Positions 18,042 through 30,252 of a DNA stretch of 43,125 bases are shown here, piece by piece. The stretch is from Pseudolabrys sp. (GTDB lineage Bacteria > Pseudomonadota > Alphaproteobacteria > Rhizobiales > Xanthobacteraceae). The stretch spans positions 1-43,125 of the forward strand of contig JAUXXH010000054.1 in NCBI GenBank assembly GCA_030684935.1, read 5' to 3'. The notes under the pieces are model-generated. The model was not told the origin of the DNA, ran no database searches, and saw only the letters and a program-made list of their open reading frames with translations. A program made the translations under genes and the position numbers. Position 1 is the stretch's first letter. Every line of letters begins with the position of its first letter.

Positions 18042-20183
18042 TCACGCCGTGCGTTCGGAACACCAACGCTGCCACATGCCGGCGTAGGCCGCTTCCATGC
18101 GGCGTGCAAACCCGCGCGCGTCGCACAGTGGCGATGCAACCAGACGCGCGCGCAATCCGCGACGCAGTTCGTGCAACCGCTGCGGATCGGCGGCGAGCCG
18201 CAGCGCGGTCTCGACATAGTCATCGACCGAACCGGCGATCCATTCGTCCAGCCCGGCCTGCGTGAGCAGGCTGGCGCCAACCCGCGCCGCGTGGCGATCG
18301 CCTTTCAGCGTCACCACCGGCACGCCCATCCACAGCGCCTCGCAGGTCGTGGTGGTGCCGTTGTAGGGAAACGGATCAAGCGCAATATCGATGCGGTCGT
18401 ATAGCGACAGATGCGCCGCGTTGCTCGGCAGCCACGCCATCAGCTCAATGCGGTCCGGCGCAATCCCGCGATTGCCCAGCTGCGTCAGGAAAGCGTCGCA
18501 GGTGCCGGGATCGGCGAACGATTTGCCTTTCAGCAGCAGGCGGGCCGTGGGCATTCGGGTCAGCAGCCGGGCCCAGACGTCGAACGTCGCCGCCGATACC
18601 TTGGCGGGATTGTTGAATGAGCCGAACGTGATGGCACCGTTGGCCAGGCGGGGCAGCGGCGCGGGTTCCGGCGCGTCTTTGGCGCCGCCATAGCACAGGA
18701 ATCCGCCGGGAAGCCGCAGCAGCGTCTCGCTGGCGACAGCGTCAGCCGCGCCGGCAGGATCGGTCACGTCATCGACAATGCGATAGTCGATGGCGCGCAG
18801 GCCGGTGGTGTTGGAATAGCCGAGCCATGTCGCCTGCACCGGCGCCGGCTTCTGCGCAAAGACGCGCAGCCGGTTATGCGCGGTATGGCCGGCCAGATCG
18901 ACGAGGATGTCGATGCCGTCGGCGCGGATGCGCGCGGCGAGACCGTCATCCGTCATGCCGACCGTCGAAAGCCAGTGATCGCTCAGGTCCTGCAAACGCG
19001 CCGTGACGGCGTCGGGCCGGATTACGCCGGCATAACAGAACAGCTCCACCGCCTGCCGGTCATGGGCCTCGAACAGCGGCGTGACGAAATAGGCCACCGA
19101 ATGGGCGCGGAAATCCGGCGACACGTAGCCGACCTTCAGCCGCCGCGCCGGTGTCCGATCGTTGGCGTAGCTGGCCGCGGCCGGCAGCGGACGGCCATAG
19201 CGGCGGTCCCAGTCGCCGTGCGCGGCGAACAATTGCTCCGGCGCCTGCCGGTCATCGTAGTTGAGGCAGAACAGAAGATTTGAGAACGTGTCGGAGTCGT
19301 CCGGCCGCAGCGCGATCGCCCGCGCATAAGCGGCGGCGGCGTCGTCGAGCCGGCCCTGACCCATGCGCACGATGCCGAGATTGCCATGCGCGGTGGCGTG
19401 GCCGGCATCGAGGCGAACAGCTTCGCTGTATGCATCGGCGGCGTCATCAAGCTGGCCGCTTGCCTTTAGCGCATTGCCGAGATTGTAAAAGACATCGGCC
19501 GACTCCGGCCGGATCGCGACCGCCTCGCGGTGTGCCGCCAGCGCCTCATCGAAGCGGCCCAGATCGGCCAGCACATTGCCCAGATTGGAATGCGCCTCGG
19601 CGAGACGCAGATTGATGCGGATCGCTTCGCGATAGGCGGCAGCGGCGTCGTCATGTCGGCCCTGAAGCCGGCGCGCATTGCCGAGATTGTAATGCGTCTC
19701 GGCATGGCCCGGGTTGATGCCGAGCGCCTGGCTGAACGCGGCGGCCGCCTCGTCGACCGCGCCGCGCTCCAGCAGCGTGGCGCCGAGACTCGCGCAGGCG
19801 ATGCCGAGATTGGGCCGTGCGCGGGCGTGATCGGGCTTGAGACGAAGCGCCTCCGTGTAGGCGGCGACGGCGTCGTCGGGCCGGCCGCGCGCCATCAGCG
19901 CATTGCCGAGATTGTACTGCGCTTCCGGATAATCCGGCCGGATCGCGAGCAAGCGCGCGTAGGCCGCGATGGCGTCGTCGATCCTGTCCTGCTGCCGCAA
20001 GGCGACGGCGAGGTTGAAGGCGGCGTCGGCATGGCCGGGATCGGCCGCCAGCACGCTGCGGTAGGCGGCTTCCGCCTGGGCCAGCCGTCCGGCCTGATGA
20101 TGCTGAAGCGCCGCCACAAACGGGCCGGCGGCCGCTGACGGCGGCGGGCTTTTCTCGGTGGCGCGGCGTTGCTGGCGGTTCAT
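18042..20183 (-). CDS. TPR protein with O-GlcNAc-transferase-like (SPINDLY/GT41) domain
   Basis: This is a 713-residue cytoplasmic protein. About eight tetratricopeptide repeats fill residues 25-310; many carry the YNLGNAL core. A GT41-type catalytic region follows (about 345-700) with LKVGYVSPDFRAHSVAYFV, the conserved histidine in DFRAH, VQATWLGYSNTTG, ITFGSFNNPAKV, and DPFPYNGTTTTCEALWMGVP. Bacterial relatives are linked to protein or glycan glycosylation; the target here is unknown. The start MNRQQRRA at 20183 fits the family better than the longer frame. It is divergent from the methyltransferase gene with a 39-base gap. Confidence 0.88.
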   Translation of the reverse strand: MNRQQRRATEKSPPPSAAAGPFVAALQHHQAGRLAQAEAAYRSVLAADPGHADAAFNLAVALRQQDRIDDAIAAYARLLAIRPDYPEAQYNLGNALMARGRPDDAVAAYTEALRLKPDHARARPNLGIACASLGATLLERGAVDEAAAAFSQALGINPGHAETHYNLGNARRLQGRHDDAAAAYREAIRINLRLAEAHSNLGNVLADLGRFDEALAAHREAVAIRPESADVFYNLGNALKASGQLDDAADAYSEAVRLDAGHATAHGNLGIVRMGQGRLDDAAAAYARAIALRPDDSDTFSNLLFCLNYDDRQAPEQLFAAHGDWDRRYGRPLPAAASYANDRTPARRLKVGYVSPDFRAHSVAYFVTPLFEAHDRQAVELFCYAGVIRPDAVTARLQDLSDHWLSTVGMTDDGLAARIRADGIDILVDLAGHTAHNRLRVFAQKPAPVQATWLGYSNTTGLRAIDYRIVDDVTDPAGAADAVASETLLRLPGGFLCYGGAKDAPEPAPLPRLANGAITFGSFNNPAKVSAATFDVWARLLTRMPTARLLLKGKSFADPGTCDAFLTQLGNRGIAPDRIELMAWLPSNAAHLSLYDRIDIALDPFPYNGTTTTCEALWMGVPVVTLKGDRHAARVGASLLTQAGLDEWIAGSVDDYVETALRLAADPQRLHELRRGLRARLVASPLCDARGFARRMEAAYAGMWQRWCSERTA

Positions 20184-20222
20184 GAATTTGCGCTTTGGGC
20201 GCGCTGAATTAGACTCTGGCCC

Positions 20223-20795
20223 ATGGTGACACTGACTGATTCGATGCTGGCGCGCACGGCGCCGACCGCCGATCCCGACGGCATCAGGCTGCATATCGGC
20301 GGCCGGGAACGGCGCGACGGGTGGATGATCCTCGACGCGCTGCCGGGGCCGGCGGTCGACCGCGTCGGCAACTGCACTGATTTGTCATTTCTCCCCGATG
20401 CCAGTTGCGCCGAGGTCTATGCCTCGCATGTGCTGGAGCATCTCGGCTACGACAGCGAACTGCCGAAAACCCTGGCCGGTATCTACCGTGTGCTCAAGCC
20501 GGGCGGGCGCCTGCGCGCCGCGGTGCCCGACCTCGAGATACTGTGCCGGCTGTTTCTGGAGCCATCGCTGGATGGCAACGGCCGCTTTCATGTGATGCGG
20601 ATGATGTTCGGCGGCCGCACCACGCCTTACGACGCGCACTATGTCGGCCTGAACTTCGAGTTCTTTCAGGCCTTCCTGCAGGAAACCGGCTTCCGCGAGG
20701 TCAAGCGCGTGAAGGAGTTCGGCCTGTTCCAGGACACCAGCACGCTGCTGTTCGGCGACGTGCCGATCAGCCTGAACGTCGAGGCGTGGAAGTAG
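20223..20795 (+). CDS. SAM-dependent methyltransferase (class I, type 11-like)
   Basis: This is a 190-residue protein with the pattern seen in small glycan-cluster methyltransferases: IRLHIGGRERRDGWMILD at the N-terminus, then the binding-loop segment VYASHVLEHLGYD, and RVLKPGGRLRAAVPDLE. The C-terminus is short, so the SAM fold may be minimal. It is divergent from the GT41-like gene and close to the GT4 gene, which suggests methylation of a sugar or other cell-surface product. This is inference from location. Confidence 0.82.
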   Translation: MVTLTDSMLARTAPTADPDGIRLHIGGRERRDGWMILDALPGPAVDRVGNCTDLSFLPDASCAEVYASHVLEHLGYDSELPKTLAGIYRVLKPGGRLRAAVPDLEILCRLFLEPSLDGNGRFHVMRMMFGGRTTPYDAHYVGLNFEFFQAFLQETGFREVKRVKEFGLFQDTSTLLFGDVPISLNVEAWK

Positions 20796-20798
20796 CGA

Positions 20799-21911
<1,113 letters not shown>

Positions 21912-21939
21912 GGGGAGGACTCCTGACTGATTCAAACGT

Positions 21940-22026
21940 GTCATGGCCGGGCTTGTCCCGGCCATCTCGCTTAGATTGCCACCGTACTTTCCTAAGCGGG
22001 ATCGCCGGGTCAAGCCCGGCGATGAC
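21940..22026. repeat. Short palindromic element with GTCAT/ATGAC ends
   Basis: The 87-base element begins GTCATGGCCGGGCTTGTCCC and ends GGTCAAGCCCGGCGATGAC. The terminal pentamers GTCAT and ATGAC are inverted repeats, and each end also forms its own hairpin (GGCCGGG/CCCGGCC; CGCCGGG/CCCGGCG). It lies between obgE and frmA. It has the look of the REP-like elements common in Bradyrhizobium relatives. No second copy was noticed in the window. Confidence 0.7.
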
Positions 22027-22047
22027 AAAGCTGGGGTCGCGCGGAAA

Positions 22048-24698
<2,651 letters not shown>

Positions 24699-24708
24699 GG
24701 GACCGCCG

Positions 24709-25251
24709 TTACGTCGCTTGCTGCGGCGTCATCTGCTCGACCTGGCCGCTTTTCAGGTCGATGCGGATGCGGTTGATCTTGTCGAGATTGGTGCCGGTGA
24801 CACGCACGAACCGCGCGTAGTCGGGATAGTCGATCGAATGGATCGTGCCGTCCTGATAGATGCCAGCCTTGCCCGGCGTCAGCCGGTATTTCTTCACCGG
24901 CTTGAGTTTGGCATGTTTGGGATCGCTGCCGTCATCCTCGCGTTCCCATTCGGTCATCTCGGTGTATTTGGTGGCCTGGCCGTAAATCGCCCAGGAGTGG
25001 CCGTGGTCGTGCGGCGGCGACACCCGGGCCTTGTCGTTGATATGGGCGAGCACCTGAAAGCCGAGGTCCTTGTCTTCATACAGCACCTTCAGCCCGCGCG
25101 GTTGATCGTCGCCGCAATAGGCGCTGATGAACGCGGAATCGGACAGCAGCCGCTCGAGATTGGCGCGGACCTCTTCGCGGCCGTCAGGACCAGGGTCCCG
25201 CGAAAGGCTGGACCGGCAGTCGGCGATAAATTGTTCAAGCGCATAGGCCAT
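24709..25251 (-). CDS. Cysteine-dioxygenase-like cupin
   Basis: This 180-residue cupin is related to cysteine and thiol dioxygenases, which use Fe(II) to oxidise a thiol to a sulfinate. The metal site is visible as H81, H83 and H85 in PPHDHGHSWAIYG, with a later histidine in DGTIHSIDYP. The substrate cannot be told; cysteine, 3-mercaptopropionate and others are possible. ATG at 25251 gives MAYALEQFIADC; the longer frame overlaps the divergent DMT gene and was rejected. It is followed closely by the rhodanese gene, which suggests an operon. Confidence 0.82.
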   Translation of the reverse strand: MAYALEQFIADCRSSLSRDPGPDGREEVRANLERLLSDSAFISAYCGDDQPRGLKVLYEDKDLGFQVLAHINDKARVSPPHDHGHSWAIYGQATKYTEMTEWEREDDGSDPKHAKLKPVKKYRLTPGKAGIYQDGTIHSIDYPDYARFVRVTGTNLDKINRIRIDLKSGQVEQMTPQQAT

Positions 25252-25319
25252 GGCGTTTCCCTTTTCCCGCATCGATGCTACCGGCATCTTTTCCGCCCAG
25301 TCGATAGAGCGTTCAGCGC

Positions 25320-26237
25320 ATGATGGCACGATCATCCGGGGCCGCGCCAGCCGCCGGCCCCGACCACGTCTTCGCCGGCATCGCCCTGATGCTGATCGGC
25401 ATTTTCTTCTTTGCGCTGAACGACGCGCTGGGGAAATGGCTGGTCGCGACCTATTCGGTCGGCCAGTTGCTGCTGATCCGCAGCGTGGCCGGGCTGGTGT
25501 TCCTGGCGCCGTTCATTCATCGCGAGGGCTGGCGTCCGTTCCGCACCGCACCGCGGCCGCTGTTGCAATGGCTGCGGGCGATATTCGCGACCGTCGAGGT
25601 CGCCTGCTTCTACTGGGCGCTGGCCTACATGCCGCTCGCAGATGTGATGACGTTCTATCTCGCCGGTCCGATCTACGTGACCGCCGTGTCGCCCTGGCTG
25701 CTCGGCGAGCATGTCGGCTGGCGGCGCTGGCTTGCGGTGGTGGCCGGCTTCGTTGGCGTCATGATCGCGCTCGGCCCCACCGCAGGATCGCTGACGCCGG
25801 CGGCGCTGGTCGCCCTCGTCGGCAGCTTCGCGTTTTCGCTGCTGATGATCTGCACCCGGCTGGTGCGCGGCACCTCCGATATCGTGCTGGTGACGACGCA
25901 GACGGTGGGCGCGCTGATCTTCGGCGCGATCGTGGCGCCGTTCACCTGGGTGGCGCTGAACTGGAGCGACACCGGATTGCTGGCGCTGCTCGGCGTCACC
26001 GCGATCGTCGCGCATATCTGCGTCAACCGCTCGCTCAAGCTGGCGCCGGCATCGGTCGTCGTGCCCTATCAGTACTCGACCATCTTCTGGGCGATCATTC
26101 TGGGTTTCGTGTTCTTCGGCGACGTGCCGGGCCCGGCGATGCTGACCGGCGCCACCGTCATCATCGCCGCCGGCTTCTACATCTTCCTGCGCGAGCGGGC
26201 GCTGAAGAAGCCGGTGACGATGGATGATCCGCCGTGA
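25320..26237 (+). CDS. EamA/DMT-family transporter
   Basis: This is a 305-residue inner-membrane protein with about ten hydrophobic helices arranged as two EamA halves (residues about 18-150 and 160-295). WLRAIFATVEVACFYWALAYMPLADVMTFYL is typical of the first half. The family exports metabolites such as amino acids or their derivatives; a substrate cannot be assigned. ATG at 25320 or 25323 are equivalent starts. It is divergent from the cysteine-dioxygenase-like gene, about 70 bases apart, so export of a thiol product is conceivable but unproven. Confidence 0.88.
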   Translation: MMARSSGAAPAAGPDHVFAGIALMLIGIFFFALNDALGKWLVATYSVGQLLLIRSVAGLVFLAPFIHREGWRPFRTAPRPLLQWLRAIFATVEVACFYWALAYMPLADVMTFYLAGPIYVTAVSPWLLGEHVGWRRWLAVVAGFVGVMIALGPTAGSLTPAALVALVGSFAFSLLMICTRLVRGTSDIVLVTTQTVGALIFGAIVAPFTWVALNWSDTGLLALLGVTAIVAHICVNRSLKLAPASVVVPYQYSTIFWAIILGFVFFGDVPGPAMLTGATVIIAAGFYIFLRERALKKPVTMDDPP

Positions 26238-26251
26238 CCGCTAAAGTCTTT

Positions 26252-26361
26252 ACCTCCCCCTGAAAGGGGGAGGTCGAACAGCGAAGCTGTTCGGGAGGGG
26301 GTCGGATTGGGTCATGGCGAGTGACCCCCACCCCAACCCCCCCCCTTGCAGGGGGAGGGAG
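26252..26361. repeat. GC-rich palindromic intergenic repeat, copy 2
   Basis: It begins CCTCCCCCTGAAAGGGGGAGG and ends with a C-run followed by CTTGCAGGGGGAGGGAG. Between them are AACAGCGAAGCTGTTCG (itself a hairpin) and a GACCCCCACCCC arm opposite GGGAGGGGGTC. The layout matches the element at 1070-1180. It lies between the convergent DMT and GNAT genes and may act as a terminator for both. Confidence 0.8.
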
Positions 26362-26370
26362 AAGAAAGCA

Positions 26371-26970
26371 CTAGCTCACCCGCTTCATGCGGCCCCAGGT
26401 CTTGAGCGCCGACCAGATGCCGCGCTCCAGCCGGAAGCGGTCGATCGGTGCCGACGAGTTGATGGCGCGGATGCGGTAGAGACCGACGCCGGTCCACTGG
26501 AAGCCGCATTTCTCCAGCACCCGGCGCGAGGCCGGATTGGTGACGCGCGCGCCGGCCTGCAGGGCATCGTGGCCGAGATCGGTGAAGGCGTAATCGATGG
26601 CCGCGTGCAGCGCCTCGGTGGCGTAGCCTTGGCCCCAGTGCGGCACGCCCAGCCAGTAGCCAAGCTCGGGCGTCGGCTCCTGCGGGACGATACCGCAGGC
26701 GCCGATGACGGTGTCGTCACGCAGCGTGATCAGAAACACGGCTTCGCCGTCGGCCTTGTTGGCGCCGGTAATGAAGCCTTCGGCATCCGATGCCTTGTAC
26801 GGATGCGGAATGCGCGCGGTGTTGTCGGCGATGCGGCGGTCGTTGGCGAGTGCCGCTACCGGTTTAGTGTCCTCGAGGCGCGGCGCGCGCAGGATCAGCC
26901 GCTTGGTCTCAAGGACGGGGATACTGCCTTCTCTGAACGTCTCTCTCGGTATTTCTTCCAGCAAGGTCAT
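26371..26970 (-). CDS. GNAT-family N-acetyltransferase (RimJ/RimL type)
   Basis: This is a 199-residue acetyltransferase that uses acetyl-CoA. The RimJ/RimL-like start VLETKRLILRAPRLEDTKPV is followed by GYWLGVPHWGQGYATEAL, the acetyl-CoA binding loop, and VTNPASRRVLEKCGFQ. Substrate may be a protein N-terminus or a small amine. It lies downstream of rpmA, separated by a strong hairpin, in a position commonly seen in Rhizobiales. Confidence 0.9.
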   Translation of the reverse strand: MTLLEEIPRETFREGSIPVLETKRLILRAPRLEDTKPVAALANDRRIADNTARIPHPYKASDAEGFITGANKADGEAVFLITLRDDTVIGACGIVPQEPTPELGYWLGVPHWGQGYATEALHAAIDYAFTDLGHDALQAGARVTNPASRRVLEKCGFQWTGVGLYRIRAINSSAPIDRFRLERGIWSALKTWGRMKRVS

Positions 26971-27013
26971 GACACGGGCTCCAGGGTTTCAAATGCGAAG
27001 AGGGCAAATGCTA

Positions 27014-27045
27014 AGAGGGGGAGACGGTCACCCGTCTCCCCCTCT
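27014..27045 (-). terminator. Strong hairpin after rpmA
   Basis: A 13- to 14-bp perfect stem (27014-27027 with 27032-27045) closes a 4-base loop. It follows the rpmA stop by about 65 bases on the minus strand and probably ends the rplU-rpmA transcript, though no long U-tail is seen. A weaker hairpin at 27061-27088 (CCGCCGG/CCGGCGG arms) lies closer to rpmA. Confidence 0.75.
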
Positions 27046-27111
27046 CGGAGCCTGGAAGCCCCGCCGGGTCGACTGAAATGACCGGCGGACCTCGATTTTT
27101 GGTCTACCGTT

Positions 27112-27381
27112 TTACTCGGCCGCTGCTTCCATCGGTACGATGGAGACGTAGGTGCGGCCCTTGGCTTTAGCTGCGAACTGTACTTTTCCGTCGACGAGCG
27201 CGAACAGCGTATGGTCTTTGCCGATGCCGACATTGCGGCCCGGATGCCACGTGGTGCCGCGCTGGCGCACGAGGATATTGCCGGCGATTGCGGCCTGGCC
27301 GCCCGACTTCTTCAAGCCAAGGCGACGGCCCGCGCTGTCGCGGCCGTTGCGTGAAGATCCGCCTGCTTTTTTATGTGCCAT
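27112..27381 (-). CDS. rpmA: 50S ribosomal protein L27
   Basis: This is an 89-residue ribosomal protein near the peptidyl-transferase centre. The N-terminus [20 protein letters not shown] is the invariant L27 start, with no Firmicute-type cleaved extension. [27 protein letters not shown] completes the match. It follows rplU in the conserved order, 55 bases apart. Confidence 0.98.
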   Translation of the reverse strand: MAHKKAGGSSRNGRDSAGRRLGLKKSGGQAAIAGNILVRQRGTTWHPGRNVGIGKDHTLFALVDGKVQFAAKAKGRTYVSIVPMEAAAE

Positions 27382-27436
27382 CGTGGTCTCTCGAATTCCT
27401 GACTAACTGATACACCGATTCCGTAACGGAATCATC

Positions 27437-27937
27437 TCACTTTTTCTTAGCCTTCGCCGCGGGCTTTTTCGCGGCAGGCTTGGCCCGGGCCGGCTTCTTC
27501 GCCGGCTTTTTGGCGGCCTTCTTGGCGGCTTTCTTGGGGGCGCCCTCGGCGTCGCCTTCGGCCGCTTCCGGCTTCGGCTTGGCCTCGCGCTTCGGCCGCG
27601 GCGGCGGCTCCTTCGACGGCTTGGCGCCATCGGTGAGGATCTCGGTGATGCGGATCACCGAGAAATCATGCCGATAACCGCGCTTGCGGCGCGAATTCTT
27701 GCGCCGGCGCTTCTTGAAGGCGATGACCTTGTCGCCACGGGTGTGCTGAAGCACCTCGCCGGCCACCATCGCGCCCGACACCGTGGGCAGGCCGAGCTGG
27801 GGGGTATCGCCCCCGAGCAGCAGCACTTCGCCGAACTCGATCACCTGGCCGGGTTCGGCCGCGACGCGGTCGATCCGGATCACATCTTCGGCGGCAACGC
27901 GGTACTGTTTGCCACCGGCTTTTATGACTGCGAACAT
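27437..27937 (-). CDS. rplU: 50S ribosomal protein L21 with long basic C-terminal tail
   Basis: The first 103 residues or so are ordinary L21 (MFAVIKAGGKQYRVAAEDVI, then KVIAFKKRRRKNSRRKRGYR). About 60 further residues form a tail of lysine, alanine and proline with KKAAKKAAKKPAKKPA-type repeats. Such extensions occur in some alphaproteobacterial L21 proteins and may add rRNA contacts. ATG at 27937 is the family start; the 12 upstream residues of the longer frame are not coding. First gene of rplU-rpmA. Confidence 0.96.
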   Translation of the reverse strand: MFAVIKAGGKQYRVAAEDVIRIDRVAAEPGQVIEFGEVLLLGGDTPQLGLPTVSGAMVAGEVLQHTRGDKVIAFKKRRRKNSRRKRGYRHDFSVIRITEILTDGAKPSKEPPPRPKREAKPKPEAAEGDAEGAPKKAAKKAAKKPAKKPARAKPAAKKPAAKAKKK

Positions 27938-28052
27938 CGTTCTTCTCTCGTGTTCATACCGGTCTCGGACCATTCCGGAGCGGCTTCTTCCAGTCGGTTA
28001 TTGTGTGCTTTTTCAGAGGCTTGAAGCCATCTGACACATACATAAACGAACA

Positions 28053-28073
28053 CGCGGACCGAAACGGTCCGCG
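28053..28073 (-). other. Perfect hairpin in the rplU 5' leader
   Basis: CGCGGACCG pairs with CGGTCCGCG around a 3-base loop. It lies about 10 bases downstream of the candidate rplU promoter and about 116 bases before the ATG, so it would sit near the 5' end of the transcript. A role in stability or autoregulation is possible; no known L21 leader was recognised. Confidence 0.5.
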
Positions 28074-28082
28074 CCGGCCAAG

Positions 28083-28112
28083 CTTATGGCGGGGAAGGGG
28101 GCATAATGTCAA
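28083..28112 (-). promoter_or_regulatory. Candidate housekeeping promoter of rplU-rpmA
   Basis: On the minus strand TTGACA (28112-28107) and CATAAG (28088-28083) are spaced by 18 bases. The -35 is perfect; the -10 is moderate. Start of transcription would be near 28076. The rest of 28113-28337 holds no convincing gene or signal; the long plus-strand frame there runs through the tRNA and is rejected. Confidence 0.5.
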
Positions 28113-28337
28113 GAAAAGCCGCCATTTGGGGTCCGGCGGGCCGCGACTAGGGACGGTGCCGTGCGGCGGAAATGGGCCCCAAATAGGGCCGTCGGCGGCT
28201 GGCACGCAGGCGGCGCCGGCCTTCGATCCGGGCGGGTTCCGCGACCCGCTCAAAGTGCCCCGGCCGATCGCGCGGAGACCGTGGCAGTCGCAGCAGCGCC
28301 GGCCCGCAGCCAAGCCGCATATAAAATGCCGTTGCCC

Positions 28338-28366
28338 TTGTCTGTCCGGGCCCGCTTGTTTAGATA
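28338..28366 (+). promoter_or_regulatory. Candidate promoter of tRNA-Ser
   Basis: TTGTCT (28338-28343), a 17-base spacer and TAGATA (28361-28366) precede the tRNA by 38 bases. Confidence 0.5.
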
Positions 28367-28404
28367 GCGCCGTCCGCGCGGCCTCTCGGGGTTTGCAGGG
28401 CTCC

Positions 28405-28494
28405 GGAGAGGTGGCTGAGCGGTTGAAAGCACCGCACTCGAAATGCGGCATAGGTGCAAGCCTATCGGGGGTTCGAATCCCTCCCTCTCCGCCA
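28405..28494 (+). tRNA. tRNA-Ser (anticodon CGA)
   Basis: The 90-base gene has a 7-bp acceptor stem (GGAGAGG with CCTCTCC), an anticodon arm CCGCA-CTCGAAA-TGCGG with anticodon CGA that reads UCG, a long variable arm typical of class II tRNAs, a T arm with GTTCGAATC, and an encoded CCA end. Its 3' flank (28495-28752) is at first AT-rich and shows no gene. Confidence 0.97.
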
Positions 28495-28752
28495 GTTTTT
28501 CGTTATACGATATTGATGCTTATTGTATTTCTCCAACATTACTGCTTTCGGCCCTCCCCCAACTGCGGCCCCAACATTGTCGACTGGCCAATGGCAACTG
28601 GCCGGGCCAGCTTGGCAACAGCGCTTTCGTTGGCCGACGCTGCCGCCGCTTGTGCAGCACGACGTGGTCTTCGTGCGCCTTGAGGAAATGCCGGGCCTTG
28701 GCCTTGAAGCGGGCGGCAGGGCCAGGGGAGTCTGCGTGCCGCAGGAGGATAC
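28495..28752. other. Gene-free flank between tRNA-Ser and the AGCS gene
   Basis: The first 60 bases are AT-rich, unlike the neighbourhood; the rest has only short palindromes such as GGCCAATGGCAACTGGCC. No integrase remnant or copy of the tRNA 3' end was found here or to the right within the window. Confidence 0.4.
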
Positions 28753-30111
28753 ATGCTCGGTAGCTTTGTCGCCTTTCTGCTCCAGGCGAACGATTGGCTG
28801 AATGCCCTTGTCTGGGGCCCGCCCTTCATGCTGCTCCTGGTCGGCACCGGGCTTTTTCTGACCATTCGGCTTGGCTTCTTCCAATTCACCCATCTGGGTT
28901 TCGCATGGCGTAATTCCTTCGGCAGCTTGCTGAGGCGGCAAACGGCGCCTGAAGCGGGCGCGATCACGCCGCTTCAGGCGGTCGCCTCGGCAATGGCCGG
29001 CACGGTCGGCGTTGGCAATATCGCGGGTGTGGCCACCGCGATGACGCTCGGCGGGCCTGGCGCGATCTTCTGGATGTGGATGGTGGCGCTGGTCGGCATG
29101 GCAACCAAGTTCGCCGAAGCGACGCTTGGCGTGCGCTACCGGCAGATTGAGCCGGACGGCGAGGTCGCGGGCGGCGCATTCTACTACATTGAACACGGGC
29201 TGGGCTGGAAGCCGCTCGCTGTCATCTACGCTGCGCTCGCGGGTTTTGCCTCTTTTGGCATCGGCAACATGGTGCAGGCAAACACCATGGCCCATGCGCT
29301 GGAAACGGGATTCGGGCTACCTGCCATGCTGACCGGCGTCATCGCCCTTGTTTTGGTTGGCGCGGTCACGCTTGGCGGCATAAAGCGGATAGGGGCTGCG
29401 GCCGAGCGGATCGTGCCGACAATGGCGATCGCCTATATCGCGGCAGCCGTCATTGTGCTGGTTTTGCACGCGAACGCGGTCCCCGGCGCGCTCGCCGCCA
29501 TCGTGCGCCATGCTTTCGAGCCGGCCGCGGCGGCGGGGGGCTTCGCCGGCGCCACGGTGCTGGCGGCGCTGCGCTATGGTGTGGCACGCGGCATTTTTTC
29601 CAATGAAGCTGGCCTGGGATCGGCCTCGATCGCCCATGCCCAGGCGCGCAACACGCCCGGCGGCCAGGGGCTGTGGGGCATCTGGGAGGTGGTGATCGAC
29701 ACGCTCGTGATCGGCACGATGACGGCGCTTGTCATCCTCGTGACCGGCGTTCTGGAAAGTGGCGCCACCGGTGCTGAGCTCGCCTCACGCGCTTATGCTA
29801 CGGCGCTGCCCGGTATCGGCGGGCTGATCGTTTTGCTGTCGCTCGTCCTGTTCTCCTACACGACAATGCTGACCTGGGGCTTTTATGGCGAGCAGAGTTT
29901 CCGATACTTGTTCGGCCGGCGCGCTGTGCTGCCGTATCGGATCGTCTTTCTCGGCTTCATTTACGTCGGTGCGGTCGGCGGTCTTGCCGCTGTATGGGAT
30001 TTCGCCGACACGCTGAACGGCCTGATGGCCGCGCCCAACCTCATCGCCCTGATCGCGCTTTCCGGTGTCGTCCTTCGCGAGAAGGCTGCGCTTCTTGTGA
30101 CGCGCCGCTGA
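28753..30111 (+). CDS. Alanine/glycine:cation symporter (AGCS family)
   Basis: This is a 452-residue inner-membrane carrier that takes up alanine or glycine with sodium or protons. About eleven hydrophobic helices are visible. Family landmarks are GTGLFLTIRLGFFQF, GTVGVGNIAGVATAM, MWMVALVGMATKFAEATLGVRYR and FSNEAGLGSASIAHA. The ATG is preceded by a perfect AGGAGG at 28743-28748. It converges on the phn-like operon. It may be unrelated to phosphorus use; it is simply the first gene after the tRNA. Confidence 0.92.
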   Translation: MLGSFVAFLLQANDWLNALVWGPPFMLLLVGTGLFLTIRLGFFQFTHLGFAWRNSFGSLLRRQTAPEAGAITPLQAVASAMAGTVGVGNIAGVATAMTLGGPGAIFWMWMVALVGMATKFAEATLGVRYRQIEPDGEVAGGAFYYIEHGLGWKPLAVIYAALAGFASFGIGNMVQANTMAHALETGFGLPAMLTGVIALVLVGAVTLGGIKRIGAAAERIVPTMAIAYIAAAVIVLVLHANAVPGALAAIVRHAFEPAAAAGGFAGATVLAALRYGVARGIFSNEAGLGSASIAHAQARNTPGGQGLWGIWEVVIDTLVIGTMTALVILVTGVLESGATGAELASRAYATALPGIGGLIVLLSLVLFSYTTMLTWGFYGEQSFRYLFGRRAVLPYRIVFLGFIYVGAVGGLAAVWDFADTLNGLMAAPNLIALIALSGVVLREKAALLVTRR

Positions 30112-30135
30112 AACCGCGCGTCCACGCCGCGGGTT
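30112..30135 (+). terminator. Weak hairpin after the AGCS gene
   Basis: AACCGCG (30112-30118) can pair with CGCGGGTT (30128-30135) with one bulged G, directly after the stop codon. It is only a modest terminator candidate. Confidence 0.35.
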
Positions 30136-30252
30136 ATTGATCGCTACCTCGGCGGCACGCTGGGGCCCAGCTTGCTTCCTCGGCCACGATGCCATTTTGC
30201 GACGCGTTTTCTCGGATGCGCGCGAAACTACTTTTCGGGCGCAACGGTCTTG

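Noticed and set aside
28003..28683. 226-codon plus-strand frame
   Set aside because: It crosses the rplU leader and the whole tRNA-Ser gene, so it cannot be a real protein gene.
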